From NCBI GenBank assembly GCA_951799425.1, contig OX637398.1:20532270-20596269 (forward strand): a stretch of DNA of 64,000 nt. Direction: 5' to 3'. Numbering within the stretch: position 1 is the first letter of the stretch; each line of letters begins with the position of its first letter. Below are positions 44,595-56,702 of the stretch, one piece after another. The stretch comes from Ilex aquifolium (lineage: Eukaryota; Streptophyta; Magnoliopsida; Aquifoliales; Aquifoliaceae). The position numbers and the translations under genes were made by a program. The notes below the pieces were generated by a model that had not been told where the DNA came from, did no database searches, and worked only from the letters and a program-made list of their open reading frames with translations.

Positions 44595-47500
44595 TACATG
44601 AGCTCATGTTCCCTAACCCATGGCTTGAAGAATTCAACGGGTGAAAGAAGTCAGACAACCTAATCCTCTATTTAAGGCAGACCACAAGGGGCCAATGTCA
44701 TTTGCACTTAATTTCTAGATCTAATTTATTAACTTGATTAATTATAATAATTGAATTGACAATAAATCTTAATATTAGTTAGAACACGCTCTCAATCCAA
44801 TGAATGTGATATATTAGATCAATAAATTGGAGAAATGTTCCTTCCTTCACCTTGGCTTCGATCATAATTCTCTCACTCTCATATTTAAACAATTTCGATC
44901 AAACTCAGTTGTCCACTACGTTCGTATTGGGGGTCAGTAGGTTCTTTAAGACCTATTGATGAAACACAAGATTTAACTATAAATGACTGAAGTTGAGTAT
45001 GATTGATGAAGTTGAAAGTGAAACTATCGGGATCTAAACCATTGGCAACAAAACTGAATGAAATTTGTTTTTATCGAAAACCACGTGCATGGATGTTAGT
45101 TAGAGGTGTTATTACATCATAATCTTCTGCAAGTACTAATCATTTAAACAAGGACTTAACGAGATAGTCAATGCCAACGGTCATGGGTAATTTTAATATT
45201 GCAGAAGTAGTTACTAACTGTACGTAGTTTGAGATGACTAATAGAAAAATAAGAAATTGTAATTAGTGTTGATTTATTCAAGGTCAATAATCAAAAAATA
45301 TAACAAGTGGCTAAAACCTCAAAGGATAGTATAATCCATGGATAACACACGCACACATACACAGAGAGAGAGAGTCTAAATCACCCATAAACTTTTGACT
45401 AATGCTATTTGGACCTAAAAATCTGATCTATTTACTGATTTAATGATGTAGCTTCATTGAAACCATTTGATCAACACCAAGTTTCAATATTTGATGAGTC
45501 CCGCAGTTAATCCAAAGCCAAAGGTCATAGTGAATTAAGTCAGCAAATTAAGTCAGTAAATTAAGTCCCAATAGCATTGCTCTAAACTTTTATTCTACTT
45601 TTCAAATGATTTTTATACTTTTAAATTACTTCAAATTAGTCCTTCACCTCCTAATTTAATTAGTATCTTCTGTTTAATTCAAGCCTCAAAACAGATATTT
45701 TCTTTTGGACGTGAGTATTATGTGTTGTTGTCAATGGCTTCAGATAAAATTAAAATTCAGATGTGGAAAATAACAATTCTAATGTTGTTGAGATTTTATA
45801 TCCCTATTTTGCCCTTTTCTTATGCTTTTTTTTGGGGGAAAGGGAAGGGAGAAATATGCTCACCTCAAACCATATTTCTGCCCTAGATCATAATTCTTGC
45901 ATGAAAAAAAAAATAAAGTGTTTTGAATCTTTGATGCCTGTCATGGACGAAAGAGACTGAAAGCGATTTTAAAAATTTAAAAACTATGTGAGATATTTTA
46001 TAGATAAGTTTATATTTTAAGGGTTAGTTGTGATATTATTGTAAACTCCTAATTTCATCAAATTCAAGATAGTCTTTCCAACTGAAGAAAGACTTTGAAG
46101 ACTTAAGACGAAGCTTCCTGCTTCACAGAGATTTTTCTTGCATGGGATGAATAAAAGCGACCACGCCGTTTCATAAATATAAATATACCTCGCCTCTTCT
46201 TCTTCTTCTTCCTATATAATCAGTTCATTTGCAGATCTATAATCAGTCATATAGTATATGCAACATGTGATGTATCGCATCACTAATTGAAGAATAGTAA
46301 ATTGAGTGAACAATAAAAAATTATTATTCAAAGTCCACGTTGATAGTGATGATTGATTGATTTTTGTGAAAAATGGATTGATTACATATTGATCTAAAAT
46401 CAATATAAATATATTTATTTTAAATTAGTTCTTTATGAGAACACACGACGACACAAAATAGAACTCATTATATTCAAGTTCGTCTATTGTGAACACGTAA
46501 TTGTTCACAATGATTAGTCTTAGATTGAGAGAAAATGTATGAAGTAAATCTATATTGATAATGCTCCAAATCCAAGTAGCAGAAAGCTTCAAGCCTGAGC
46601 AGTTGGTGATTTGAGTGTCCTTTAATTTCTTGCTCATATTTGGTTTAAAATTCCATATGTAGCATTGAATGACAACGAAGATGCTTATAGGACTCGGATA
46701 TTCTCTATTAACACTAGAATTTCCCATGACCAAAGTGAGTAGATAATTGTTTAACATGGTATCAAAGAAGTAGGTTCTTTATTTGAATATAGCCGTCACT
46801 TTAATTATTAAAAGTTTTTTATGTGCTAAGCCCAAAAATTAACATGCACGTGAGGAGAAGTGTTGAAATATAAACAAAACTTACACTTTTAGAATATATC
46901 GTTATTTAACACAAACCCAAACCCGGTAAGGGTATAAAGTCGAAGAAAAGGAAAGACATATTTCAGCATTCTTTTTTCTTGACAAAAAAAAAAAAACATT
47001 TTTAAGTATGTTATCTTTTTTTTTTAGCTATTGTTTAAGTATGTTATCTCACCAACGACCACACAACAAATATCTTATCAATCACCATCAAAAACTCAAT
47101 TGTCTCTCGACTAGACGACTACCTTGGTTCACTCGTCATTTTTTTAGTCCATTTCTAAAAGATATATTTTCTTGGCTACTCTTGTTTTACCAAGTCTACC
47201 TCAAGATAAGTCTGATGGGAAAAATATTTAATATAAATTTGATACCACGTCATTATCATTATGTAATACATCCACTCAGTAATAAAATAACAATAACTTG
47301 ATTATATAGGACAATCAAGTTATATTGATATTATAATCCTGCAGCTGATATATATAGGACAATCAACCAAACATCTATTCTTGACCAATAAACCACTCCA
47401 GTTTGTTCAGTTTTTAGTTACAGTAAGTTATATAGTAACTGACTGCTAAAGACATGGCTGGAGTTTTAAAGTACATAAATTTTCTTATAAAGTTGCTGGT

Positions 47501-47790
47501 TCTATTCCCCTTTGTTTTTCTAACAAGTGTTCCCACCGTCAGGGTAGAGCCTGAGTTCATTTTTAGTGGGAGAAATTATCAAGTTAAAGGAAACGATTGA
47601 AAAACAATCTTCAAAATTTATTGTGCCTTACAAATACGAGTGTTTTGCCATTTACACTATTTATAAAGTAACTCTTCATGGTAATTTTTTGCTTTACTGC
47701 TTTAAAAGTTTTTCACGCATAACTTATACGTAAAAAAATAGAACATTACTAAAAAAAGTTATGTGAAATTTATTTTCCAGAAATTACTAG
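44595..47790. other. Long non-coding stretch
   Basis: About 3.2 kb of AT-rich DNA with only short ORFs (62-110 codons), none with a motif. A GGACAATCAA word with TATATA occurs twice near 47300-47360, suggesting a small local repeat. I see no gene, RNA or transposon end here. Confidence 0.4.
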
Positions 47791-48305
47791 TGACGATCCT
47801 AGATCCAAGAGGGCCTGGGCACCCAAATCATCAAAAAGACCAGGCGTAGTTCATGGCTTGGGTCTAGTCCGCATCTCAAGAGTCTAGGAGGGGCCAACGC
47901 ACGTGGGAGAGTAATTATCAGGATAGCCATGACTCCAATATAGTGCCTATCCCCAATTGAAGCTATCCTCTCTAGAAGACTAGTAGCCTGACTTTCATGT
48001 CACCGGTTCATCTAAGGTTTTGTGCCTATAAATTGTAAACCCCCTTTACACATGGGGGCATCTCTCACACACCACACCTTGAGCATCTTCCTACTCTTGC
48101 TATCTCTCTCTCTCTCTCTCTCTCTCCTACTACCTTGTAGTCTCTCATTAATAAAGTATTTCGGCCACCGTTGCCTCCTTCAGTGGTTAGGTCACTTAGG
48201 CCTAACTACCAAATTTTTGTCTCTTATTATTGATTGTCTTATTAATTATTTTACATCTTATACTCGACTGATTTGATTGTACATAACCTATTTTGTGCAT
48301 CATCA
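47791..48305 (+). repeat. 5' LTR of the Tat element
   Basis: TGACGATCCTAG to GTGCATCATCA, with inverted TGACGAT/CATCATCA-type ends, 515 bp. TATA-like CTATAAATTG near 48026, a (TC)n run near 48102-48126 and an AATAAAG poly(A)-like signal near 48150. The left boundary is set by the terminal match to the 3' end; no TSD is available. Confidence 0.7.
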
Positions 48306-48308
48306 GTT

Positions 48309-48326
48309 TGGCGCCATCTGTAGGAA
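48309..48326 (+). promoter_or_regulatory. Primer-binding site of the Tat element
   Basis: TGGCGCCATCTGTAGGAA lies 3 bp after the LTR. TGGCGCC followed by TCTGTxGGAA is the usual primer-site context of Tat-type elements; I do not name the tRNA with certainty. Confidence 0.75.
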
Positions 48327-48385
48327 ACGAATAAAGTTCTCCACTATCTTTTCTTATTTTCTCCATAACAATTACAACTAGGTCA

Positions 48386-49243
48386 ATGAATCAACAACCG
48401 AAGGATCACGACCTAGCGCGTCGGGAGGAGGTCCCCCCTCCCCCCGCGGAACCCTCCACTGCCGCAAATCATGTGGTTAGGCAACAGCTTTTGGAGACAA
48501 TGTAGCTACTGGTGAGCCAAAACCAACAGATCCTCCAACTGATACTCGCCTCAAGAGGGGTCATGCCCCAGCCCGCAAGAAGGGAGGCGCCACACTTGTC
48601 CACCTAAGTTGCCAAGGTGCCCAAAGCTAGGGTGCCTCTCTACAGAGCCCGGGCGCCCCCCCAAAGCCAGGGAGTCCCTCCTCAACGCCTAGGGGACCCA
48701 CATGCTCCTCTTCCTCATGTCCCTGCTCCGTCTTCACACGCTGTTGACCCTCTTGTACAAGAGGATGAGGGAGAAAACTAGTATGCAGACTACAAAAATT
48801 ACTACAACGATCCGACGAAGGGCGTCCCCAACCAATGAGATGAAAAAATTAAGGAGGTACAAAACCAACTTGGCGACATCTTCAACGTCATCAAGGCATG
48901 GGCATTGGAGATAGTGGACAATTTGGTAAGGCGCACTGACACTCCGTTCGTGGCTGATGTGGTTAACCACCCCTTACCCTTCAAGTTCAAAATGCCCACG
49001 ATGGAAACCTTCGATGGTTCGAAAGATCCACTCGATCATCTTGACACGTGCAAGTCACTTTGCAACTCCATAATGTACTAGCCGAAATAATGTACAGAGC
49101 CTTCCCTACCACCTTTAAGGGATCTGTTCGATAGTGGGTTACCAAGTTCAAGCCATATTCTATCAACCCGTTTGCTAAATTAATCAAATATTTCATCTCC
49201 CACTTTATAGGGGGATGCCGACATCAGAAAATCGGTCACCCAC
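48386..49243 (+). pseudogene. gag: gag, first part, Tat element
   Basis: Starts at ATG 48386 (MNQQPKDHDLARREE). The Pro-rich N-terminus has several stops. The conserved gag block (FKMPTMETFDGSKDPLDHLDT, CRAFPTTFKGS, ISHFIGG-RHQK) at about 48975-49235 is in broken frames. It is cut at 49243 by the solo LTR; its continuation (DENLKSYFTRFNEEALQIEEL) begins at 51142. Confidence 0.75.
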
Positions 49244-50244
49244 TGATTGAGCAAAAACGTTGTTATTCCTAACCCCTAAACATCACCATTTGACATGTGT
49301 ATATGGCTTATGTGTGAAAGGGAGTGTCACTCTCCCTCGGGGTGATGCAAGAGATTAGGCAACAACGGATTGGTGGAAAATGGAATGAACAAAATGTGAA
49401 ATGAAATGCGGGTGTGTCAACAAAAGTGCTCCCCAATCGCAAAGAGTCTTTTGTGTGTCGGTGTTTTACTTGAAAAAGTATTCCAATGTCGTCTCCTCAG
49501 GGAAGGAAATGTCAAGTTGTGTGAAAGTGATTTTTGTGAACAAAAAAGGAAAAGTGTAAAATCTTTTGTTTGAGTTTTGGTGTTTGAAGTTTGTGAATGA
49601 AAATACAATAAAAACAAATGTTGGCTAATCCAAAAGGTTCACTCCAATGGGAATGCCCAATCAACTCGAAACCTTCCTCTGAGGGTTTATAGATGAACGA
49701 TTGATTCGTGGGAAGCTAGGGATAAGATGTGTCACTATCTAAGCATAAACCGTGACTAGGCCTACGGAATATCAAAGACTCACCAACTTATCCACTCTCA
49801 ACCCAGTCAAACCGAACCATCGTACACCGAGAGAGGAAAGAAAATGAGTTGAATTGGAAAACCCAAGAGGAGGTCTCCCTTGAATTCGCCAACTAAAAAT
49901 CTAGCTACTCATGGTAAAAAGAAAGACATGCATAATGTAAAGAGATATGTAGAAGAAATGAAGATTAGAACTTGTATTTATGCTAGGAGAATGTAAGCTA
50001 CAGAGGAGAATTCATTTCATAACTAAAAACAAAGCTTGAAGATAAAACCCAGCAGAAAAATAAAAGTGCAAGAGCATTTGAATTAAACTTGGTTAGACTA
50101 GAATTAAAAGATATTACAATGGAAGAAATAAAGATTACAAGGGAACTACAACTTACTGCAACAAAATGGGAGAAGAAAATGCAAAAACATAAGCTTTCTA
50201 CTATTCATCATCTTCTACATTGGACTACTCCTAAACTTAGGTAG

Positions 50245-50270
50245 CCCCCCCTCCCCCCCCCCCCCCCCCC
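50245..50270 (+). repeat. Poly-C run
   Basis: 25 C in 26 bases, interrupted by one T. A homopolymer of this length is unstable and may be misread in assembly. Confidence 0.9.
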
Positions 50271-50597
50271 AATACAATGTGTAAAATGCTGAATATCATG
50301 GAGAGTTAGCCTTCAATTTTCGTGCATGGTGGTCCCCCTTAGCTGTGTGCAGGCCTCCCATCAATGGGAGGCTGAATGATGGCTCTTGACAGGCTAAGGA
50401 AGAGCTAGCCTGCAACTCACTGAGCATCCCCCTTCTCTCCCATCCTCCTTTAATGCCAAGCCTTAAAAGTCTTCAAAATGTGTAAGAGAGGCATGGAGAT
50501 GTGCAAGGAAATGTTGGGGGCAAGTGGGAGAATCATTGGTGGGACCCCCAAGCAAGTGGAGAAGAGTTTGCAGGTGTTCTGGGCTGTTCTGGGAGTG

Positions 50598-50679
50598 TAT
50601 CGGTACTGTGTACCGGTACTCTAAACCTTCTGGAGTTCGAAGTACCGGTACGCAGTACCGGTACTGTGTACCGGTACTG
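50598..50679. repeat. Palindrome array GTACCGGTAC (49-kb solo LTR)
   Basis: Five units (one decayed to GTATCGGTAC) spaced by TGT, CGCA and a longer spacer. Beside them is CATAACTTTTGATCCAACCG, a module found near arrays in other LTRs. Confidence 0.85.
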
Positions 50680-51141
50680 TTTTCTGCTCCGAACCACTTT
50701 TCGTAGAATTGGCATAACTTTTGATCCAACCGTTGGATTGAGCTGAAATTTTTACACAATACAGAAAACATCCAGATCTAAAACTTTCATGTTTTGAACT
50801 TTTTCAGATTCGAAGTGGATCATGGTAAAAATTGAGGAAAACCGAGGCTCTTCAACCTAGTGGTGTGGCTGCTGGCGCCTTTGTTACCAAACACCAATAC
50901 CTCCTTGATTTCTTCACTTTTAAGCCTCCAAATCTTCATGTAATGTGTCCATGCCCTCACCACACATCCAACATAGTTGCAAGGTCCTAAAATACATAAT
51001 TTAAGCTATAAAAACATGCAACATCGAGAATTCAACATTATTCATAAAATCGGCTAACTCTAAGTACTTAAATGCAAAAGTTGAGTTAAAATGCATGTAA
51101 TGAGGCCTTGAAATATACAATATTTTGTGCTCATCACCCAC

Positions 51142-51700
51142 CTACTCACCATCAAACAGGACTAGGATGAGAATTTAAAGAGCTACTTCACTCGATTCAA
51201 CGAGGAGGCTCTCCAGATTGAAGAGTTAGACGGTAAGGTCACCATTGTTGCCTTTATTGCAGGTCTGCGCTCATCAAATTTCAGGCACAAAAGTACATGA
51301 ATGCCGAGGATGTCACCAAGACTAGGCGAGGTGAGTCCTCCCAAGGACACTCGCGAAGACAGAAGAGAAGCAGAGAGTAAGAAAAAGAAGATGAAAAAAG
51401 TGTCCGTCAAGGACCTCCTCGGTCTCGTACATTTGAGAGAGCGGCAAGCCTTTATGCTGCTCAATGCTTTAGTTGAACATATCCTACTCTAAATCCAGGA
51501 TGATCCTACGATACGTTGGCCAGGAAAAATGAAGTCTGCCTCGAATTATAGGAACCCAAATAAGTACTGGTGGTTTCACCGTGATCATGACCACGATACC
51601 GACCGCTGCTTTGAACTCAAGAGGCAGATCGAACAACTCATACAGTGCAGCTAGTTGTGTCAGTACGTTGTTGGTAGAGGACAACCCCCCCCCCCTTGGC
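51142..51700 (+). pseudogene. gag: gag, second part, Tat element
   Basis: Continues gag after the solo LTR: the RFNEEALQIEEL block, VAFIAGLRSS, then a basic linker and the Tat-type end WWFHRDHDHDTDRCFELKRQ (about 51570-51630). Several stops and frame changes; a C9 run near 51686 may be one cause. Confidence 0.72.
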
Positions 51701-51937
51701 CAGAACCCGGATGACAAAGAGTACTAACAGCCCCTCAGAGAAATCCAGATGATCTTCGGAGGGTTAGGAGGAGGAGGTGACTCCAACTTAGCCAAGAAGG
51801 CACACGCTAGGAGAGCCAGATAAGCGGATTCAAATGACCCTCGCTCGATAAAGACGCACAAGTATGGGGAAGGGGAAGTCATCTCATTCTCAGACAGGGA
51901 CCTCGAGGGGATCCAACACCCTCATGATGACCCTTTA

Positions 51938-52690
51938 GTGTTAACCATGATGGTGGCTAACTACCAGTTTAAGAGAATTCTAGTGGACAGCGGCAGCTCC
52001 GCCAACATCCTGTTTATATTCGCCTCTGATAGCCTCCATTTTGGAAGGGAGAGATTGCAACCCATTAGGATGCCCTTTATTGGATTTTCGGGGGAGAAAG
52101 CGTATCCCTTGGGTTCCATCACTCTGCCAGTCACAATAGGGACAACACCAAGAAGCTCCACCATCAAGGTGAACTTCATAGTGTTGGATTGTCTTTCTGC
52201 CTATAACATCATTCTTGGATGCCCTGCACTCAATACCTTAAGGGCAGTGCTGTCCACCTATCACCTTGTTCTCCGTTTTCCAACCCCCTATGGGATTGGA
52301 GAAATCAGAGGAGACCAAGTCGCCGCCAGAGAATGTTATGTAGCCTCTATGAGGGCCAAGAAACCTCAAAAGACCCTCCAAGTGGAAGTGTTTGCCCCTA
52401 GGGATGAAAACACATTAGAAAGGGGAGAGCTAGCAGAAGAACTCGAACCAGTAGAGCTGGACGAGAACTTTCCACAAAGAAGAATCTATATTGGCTCCTC
52501 GCTTTCCCAAGAGCGAGCCGCCCACCTCGTTAATTTCCTTAGGCAGAACATGGACGTTTTCACCTGGTCCCATGAATATCTAGAGGGTATAGACCCCGAG
52601 GTCGCCATCCACCGGCTCAACATAGATCCCAAATATAAGCACATCCGCCAAAAGTTAAGAAGCATTGGTATCGATGGTAACAAAGGCTAG
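51938..52690 (+). pseudogene. pro: Protease and RT approach, Tat element
   Basis: The longest open stretch of this element (250 codons). The retropepsin signature VDSGSSANILF has intact DSG, with flap-like FSGEKAYPLGS and YNIILGCPALN. It continues through the linker to RT (YIGSSLSQERAAHLVNFLRQ, MDVFTWSHEYLEGIDPEVAIH). It stops at 52688-52690 after KLRSIG, where RT should begin. Confidence 0.85.
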
Positions 52691-53326
52691 CGGGAAGTGA
52701 CACCTTTGCGTGGACTTCATCGAACTTAACAAAGCTTGTCCCAAAGAAAGCTACCCCTTGTCGTGCATCGACATTCTTATTGATGCCACAACTGAACATG
52801 AGCCGCTTTGCTTTCTGGATGCCTACTCTGGGTATAACCAGATTAGTATGTTTCCTCCAGATCAAGAAAAAACTTTTTTTACTACCCCAAAAAGAACCTA
52901 TTGTTATAGGGTCATGTCTTTTGGACTTAAAAATGCCGAAGCTACATACTAGCCTCTCGTGAACAAGATGTTAGAGGCACAGATCAGGAAAACCACGGAG
53001 GTCAATGTGGACGATATGCTGGTGAAGAGCTTGGCTACGGCAGACCATGTAGCACACCTGCAGGAGACTTTCGACATCCTGAGAACTTACCAGATGAAGC
53101 TAAATCCTGAAAAGTACGCCTTCAACATTAGCTTATGGAAATTTATTGGCTTCATGGTTAATAAAATAAGCATTGAGGCTAATCCAGGCAAGATCAAACC
53201 TATCTTGGGGATGAGATCCCCAGCTTTTGTGAAGGAGGTCCAGCACCTTAACAGAAGGATAGCAGCCCTTAGCAGGTTTGTTTCAAAGTCAACAGATAAG
53301 TGTTTACCTTTCTTTAAAATTCTTTG
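52691..53326 (+). pseudogene. Reverse transcriptase, Tat element
   Basis: In pieces: DFIELNKACPKESYPL, FLDAYSGYNQI, MSFGLKNAEATY with a stop at 52950-52952 where Gln is usual, then the active site VNVDDMLVKS (the usual Tyr before VDD is Asn), LNPEKYAF and AALSRFVSKS. The frame ends at 53325-53327. At least three breaks; the catalytic Asp pair is present. Confidence 0.82.
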
Positions 53327-53910
53327 AAAGTCTTTTCGATGGGGACTAGATGTAGAGGAGGCCTTCCAAAAGTTAAAGGCCTATCTCGTTGCACCCCCTT
53401 ACTCTCTCATGTCGTACCAGGAGAAACCTTGTATCTTTACCTCTTTTCCTCGTCCTCTATTGTAAGTTATGTCCTGGTCAAGGAGGAAGGAGGAGTCCAA
53501 AGGCTTTTTTATTACGTAAGCAGGGCATACTGAGGAGCAGAGGTAAGATACTATGAATTGGAGAAGTTGGCCCTCGCACTAGTCACCACTGTCAGGTGCC
53601 TACGCCACTATTTTCAGAGCCACACCATCATGGTTTTCACAGATCAACCACTCAGAGGGATCCTGGGAAAACCAAATGTGTCTGAGCGACTCCTCAAATA
53701 GACGGTCGAGTTAAGCGAGTTCGACGTATAGTACCAGCCGAGGGCGGCCATAAAGGCACAAACAATTGCGAATTTTGTGGCCGAATCTACACCACTAGAG
53801 GAGGGAGATTCCAAAGCAGAAGTTCCCTGCGACCCTATACTCATCTGCCCAATACACAGTGCCTCGTTTGCCTAACCAGCAAGGCTAGGCGCGACCCCCA
53901 AAGAGCCTAG
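53327..53910 (+). pseudogene. RNase H and tether, copy 1
   Basis: Starts EEAFQKLKAYLVAPP, continues with an RNase H region (VKEEGG, YYVSRAY, YYELEKLALALVT, VFTDQPLRGIL, AESTPLEEGD) in broken frames. It is interrupted at 53910 by the LTR inserted in the tether; the last part resumes at 58092-58137. A second copy of this region lies at 59431-59899. Confidence 0.78.
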
Positions 53911-54179
53911 TGATTAGCACTTAAAATTAGCATATTACTATGCCGTTTTAAGACTAATTGTACTTTGATGGAGTTTAAGTGATGTCATTTCAGGCCCTAA
54001 ACTGAATAAGGAATCAAGAACAACAAGTACCACACTTGAAGGCAACACCAGCACATTAGAACACAAAATTGGAAAAGCTTGGAGTACAGCCAGAACGTTC
54101 GAACGACCACATTGCACTGTAGCAGACTCAACTGCTAAGAGAAGGCGTGTTGCAGTTAGGAAAGAAGACTGTGAAGCTC

Positions 54180-56434
54180 TGTAACACCCCGCATTTTATT
54201 TTATATATGTATATAGATATATAGTAAATAATTGTTGTAAAAATGTGGATATGTGTAGTGATGTGTGTTTGAATTTGGTAGATTGGAAATAATAGTTGAA
54301 ATTTGGTTTTTAATAAGTGAAAATAGGAAATTTTAGGTCCTAGAACTTGTATTAAATAGGTTTGGTGTAGAAATATGTGTTGGAGAGGTTTGGGATGGAT
54401 TTAGTTGGCTTAGGAATGGATTGGAAATGGAAAAAAAAAAGGGGGATGAAACAGGCTGGGAACAGTGCACGTGAACAGTGCACTGGCTGCAACTTCAAGC
54501 GCGATTTCGACCTTGATTCAGTCAATATCTCTCAAAACTCAAAACATGAAAGTTTTAGAGCTCTTTCTTATCATTCCATAGCATCTTGAATCATCTCAAT
54601 CGGAGCTCGGATGAGAGAGTTATGCCCATTCTACGAAGACTGGTCTGGAGCAGAGTGTTTGCCGAAACAGTAACAAAAAAATCGGGATTTTTGTGTTTTA
54701 AAACACCATTTTAAGCCCCATTTGTCCCATTCTTCCATTCCACTCTTACCACAAACCTCTTAGATCCCTAGGAGAAGATAAAGGGAATAAGAAAAGGGAG
54801 AAAGAGAGTCTCTAAAGCTTGGGCTTTGGTTTGAAATTCTTGATTTCAAGGTAGGGGATTTCTTCTCTTTCTCTTACATTGAGGTTAGGGCTTATGTATA
54901 TATGTATGTTTTGCTCTAAATGTTATATATATGATATGAAATCATCCTCTCTTAGTCTTTTGGGCAAAGATTACATGTTTTTAACAAAGTTAGGGTTGAA
55001 TACCCATGAAATCTCTTTTTGTGTTTCAAAACCCTAGTTATTGGAGAGTGATGGATTTCATCTTAAATTCTTCCTTTATTATTGATTTTGAAACCATAGT
55101 GCTTGGTGTTGAGTAATAAAATGATGTTGTGGTGATCTCTTGTATTTTTGTAATTGTTTATTGAAATTATCATGTGATAAATTTGGGGGTTTTTAAGTTA
55201 TACTTGTAAATTGTGAAATTGTGTTTGGTATTGTATCTCTTATGAGTGTTGGATGACCATGGGTGGCCTTTGACGAGATATCGTAGAGTGGGTAGACGTG
55301 TTGCTTGCTCCGTGTGGGTTGGCATTTTTCCTACCACTCGTAGTAGGGTTAGTGCTTTGGTAAGACTAAACCGTTATTGCTCACGGGTGCCGTGTCAAAG
55401 GGTTAGTATACTAATGCCTGGGTTGGATACGTCACTGCCATTGGTATGGCATACGCCATTCCTAAAGGATGGATATCTTTGAGAAGATTTGTGTGCGTGT
55501 GTGTGAGCTAGATATTACTCAATGTGTCGATTCATGGGGCTTGCCTTACATCATGGTGGAGATACATGTTTATAATGTTGATACGAATGCAATTGTTAGT
55601 ATTTGTTCATTCTACCAGATACGGTTTCTACAAGAGTTTTGGGAAGTATGGGATTCCGCAAAAACTTGTGAGAAACGGTTTATGGTGGAATGTATTATTA
55701 ATTGTGTAATTGGTTCCATTTATTCATTAAATTACTGTTGTTACCTAAACTTGAGATCCATTCTAAAATGTCCCTGTTTTACTTCAAAGATTATATATGC
55801 TAGTTGTGAAATGAGACCGACTTGTTTTACATGTTTTATAAACCTTGTTCGAGTTTGGGAGGAATGTTGCTACAGAGCTTAGTGCTCACCCCCTACAAAT
55901 TACATTTTTCAGAGACGGTGTTAGAGGAGAACCTCGGAGTTGACGAGTAGGGGTATTGGGAGGCCCCATCCGAGGGAAATCGAGATTCCTAGGTGGACAT
56001 ATAGAGATATAGCTTCTTTTGCACTAGACTAGGGAATTTAATTGGAGATCATGTATAGTCTAGTATTTTGTTTGTTCCGCTGCTAAGTTTGAGTGTAATT
56101 CTTTTGGAATGTAATTGTCATAGCTTGGCCTATTCTTTTGGGATGATATTGTGGATATTATTTATGGTGAATAAAATCTTATTTTGTGATGTGTAAATGG
56201 ACTCGGTGTGGTCAATATGTAGTCATACTTGGACCCGGTGTGGTCAATATAGTATAATTGTACAGGTTGTGTTTTGGGTAGAACTCCCCGAACAAAAGAG
56301 ACTCTGCCCAAATTTTGTTAAATTAAGGAATGATTTGTATGAAGTCTTATTTATGGATGATTTATCTTAGTCCTCTCATGATGAAAATGGTTTTAGTATG
56401 TAATGCCGTCCAGGGTGGTTTTGGGGGCGTTACA
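54180..56434 (+). mobile_element. Solo chromovirus LTR nested in the 53.9-kb LTR
   Basis: TGTAACACCCCGC to GGGGGCGTTACA, 2255 bp, with an imperfect TSD (AGCTC 54175-54179, AGTTC 56435-56439; 4 of 5). It follows element B's LTR: leader GAATGGATTGGAAAT near 54415, palindromes, AAATCGGGATTT, the GGTAGGGG box near 54852, and GTGCTCACCCCC...TTTCAG near 55882-55912. About 150 bp near 56185-56340, with CGGTGTGGTCAATAT twice, is absent from B's LTRs. Confidence 0.88.
54461..54485. repeat. Palindrome pair CAGTGCACTG (54-kb solo LTR)
   Basis: AACAGTGCACGTGAACAGTG and CACTGG form two CAGTGCAC(TG) units directly after the conserved leader, at the position of TACCGGTA arrays in element B. Confidence 0.7.
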
Positions 56435-56457
56435 AGTTCTGAGGCACTTGAGTGTCA

Positions 56458-56702
56458 CGTTCGAACGCCAACTCACGTTCGAACGTGCACTTGAGTTGAT
56501 TGAAGACCAGACTACTGCATAGAGTTGGAACTGAACTTCACAGAAGACCAACAGATCACTTGAGTGAAAGGGTCAGAACACATCTGGCGTTCGAACGCCC
56601 TTAGTGCAAAAACAGAAGAAACGTTCGAACGGCAGTCAATGTTCGAACGACCATAATGCAAAAACAGAAAGAACGTTCGAACGCCAACTCACGTTCGAAC
56701 GT
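56458..56702. repeat. Palindrome array CGTTCGAACG (53.9-kb LTR)
   Basis: Seven units with TTCGAA core over 245 bp, plus one more at 54096-54105 on the other side of the nested solo LTR. They lie upstream of the TATA-like box of this LTR. The solo LTR therefore inserted inside the array region. Confidence 0.88.

Larger units (their letters stand above)
49244..51136 (-). mobile_element. Solo LTR in Tat gag (minus strand)
   Basis: TGATTGAGCAAAAACG to GTGCTCATCA with inverted TGAT-GAGCA ends and a perfect 5-bp TSD CCCAC (49239-49243, 51137-51141). Read on the minus strand it starts TGATGAGCACAAAATATTG, like the plus-strand LTR at 53911 (TGATTAGCACTTAAAATTAG), and near its end has CCTGAGGAGACGAC, a word shared with 62049-62062. 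I infer one LTR type. A C-rich run (50245-50270) and a palindrome array (50598-50679) are inside. About 1.9 kb, no coding region. Confidence 0.85.

Noticed and set aside
46425..46757. 110-codon minus-strand ORF
   Set aside because: AT-rich chance ORF without motif or context.
47300..47560. Possible tRNA-like sequence near GTTGCTGGTTCTATTCCCC
   Set aside because: A GGTTCTATTCC word resembles a T-arm, but no acceptor or anticodon arm could be paired.
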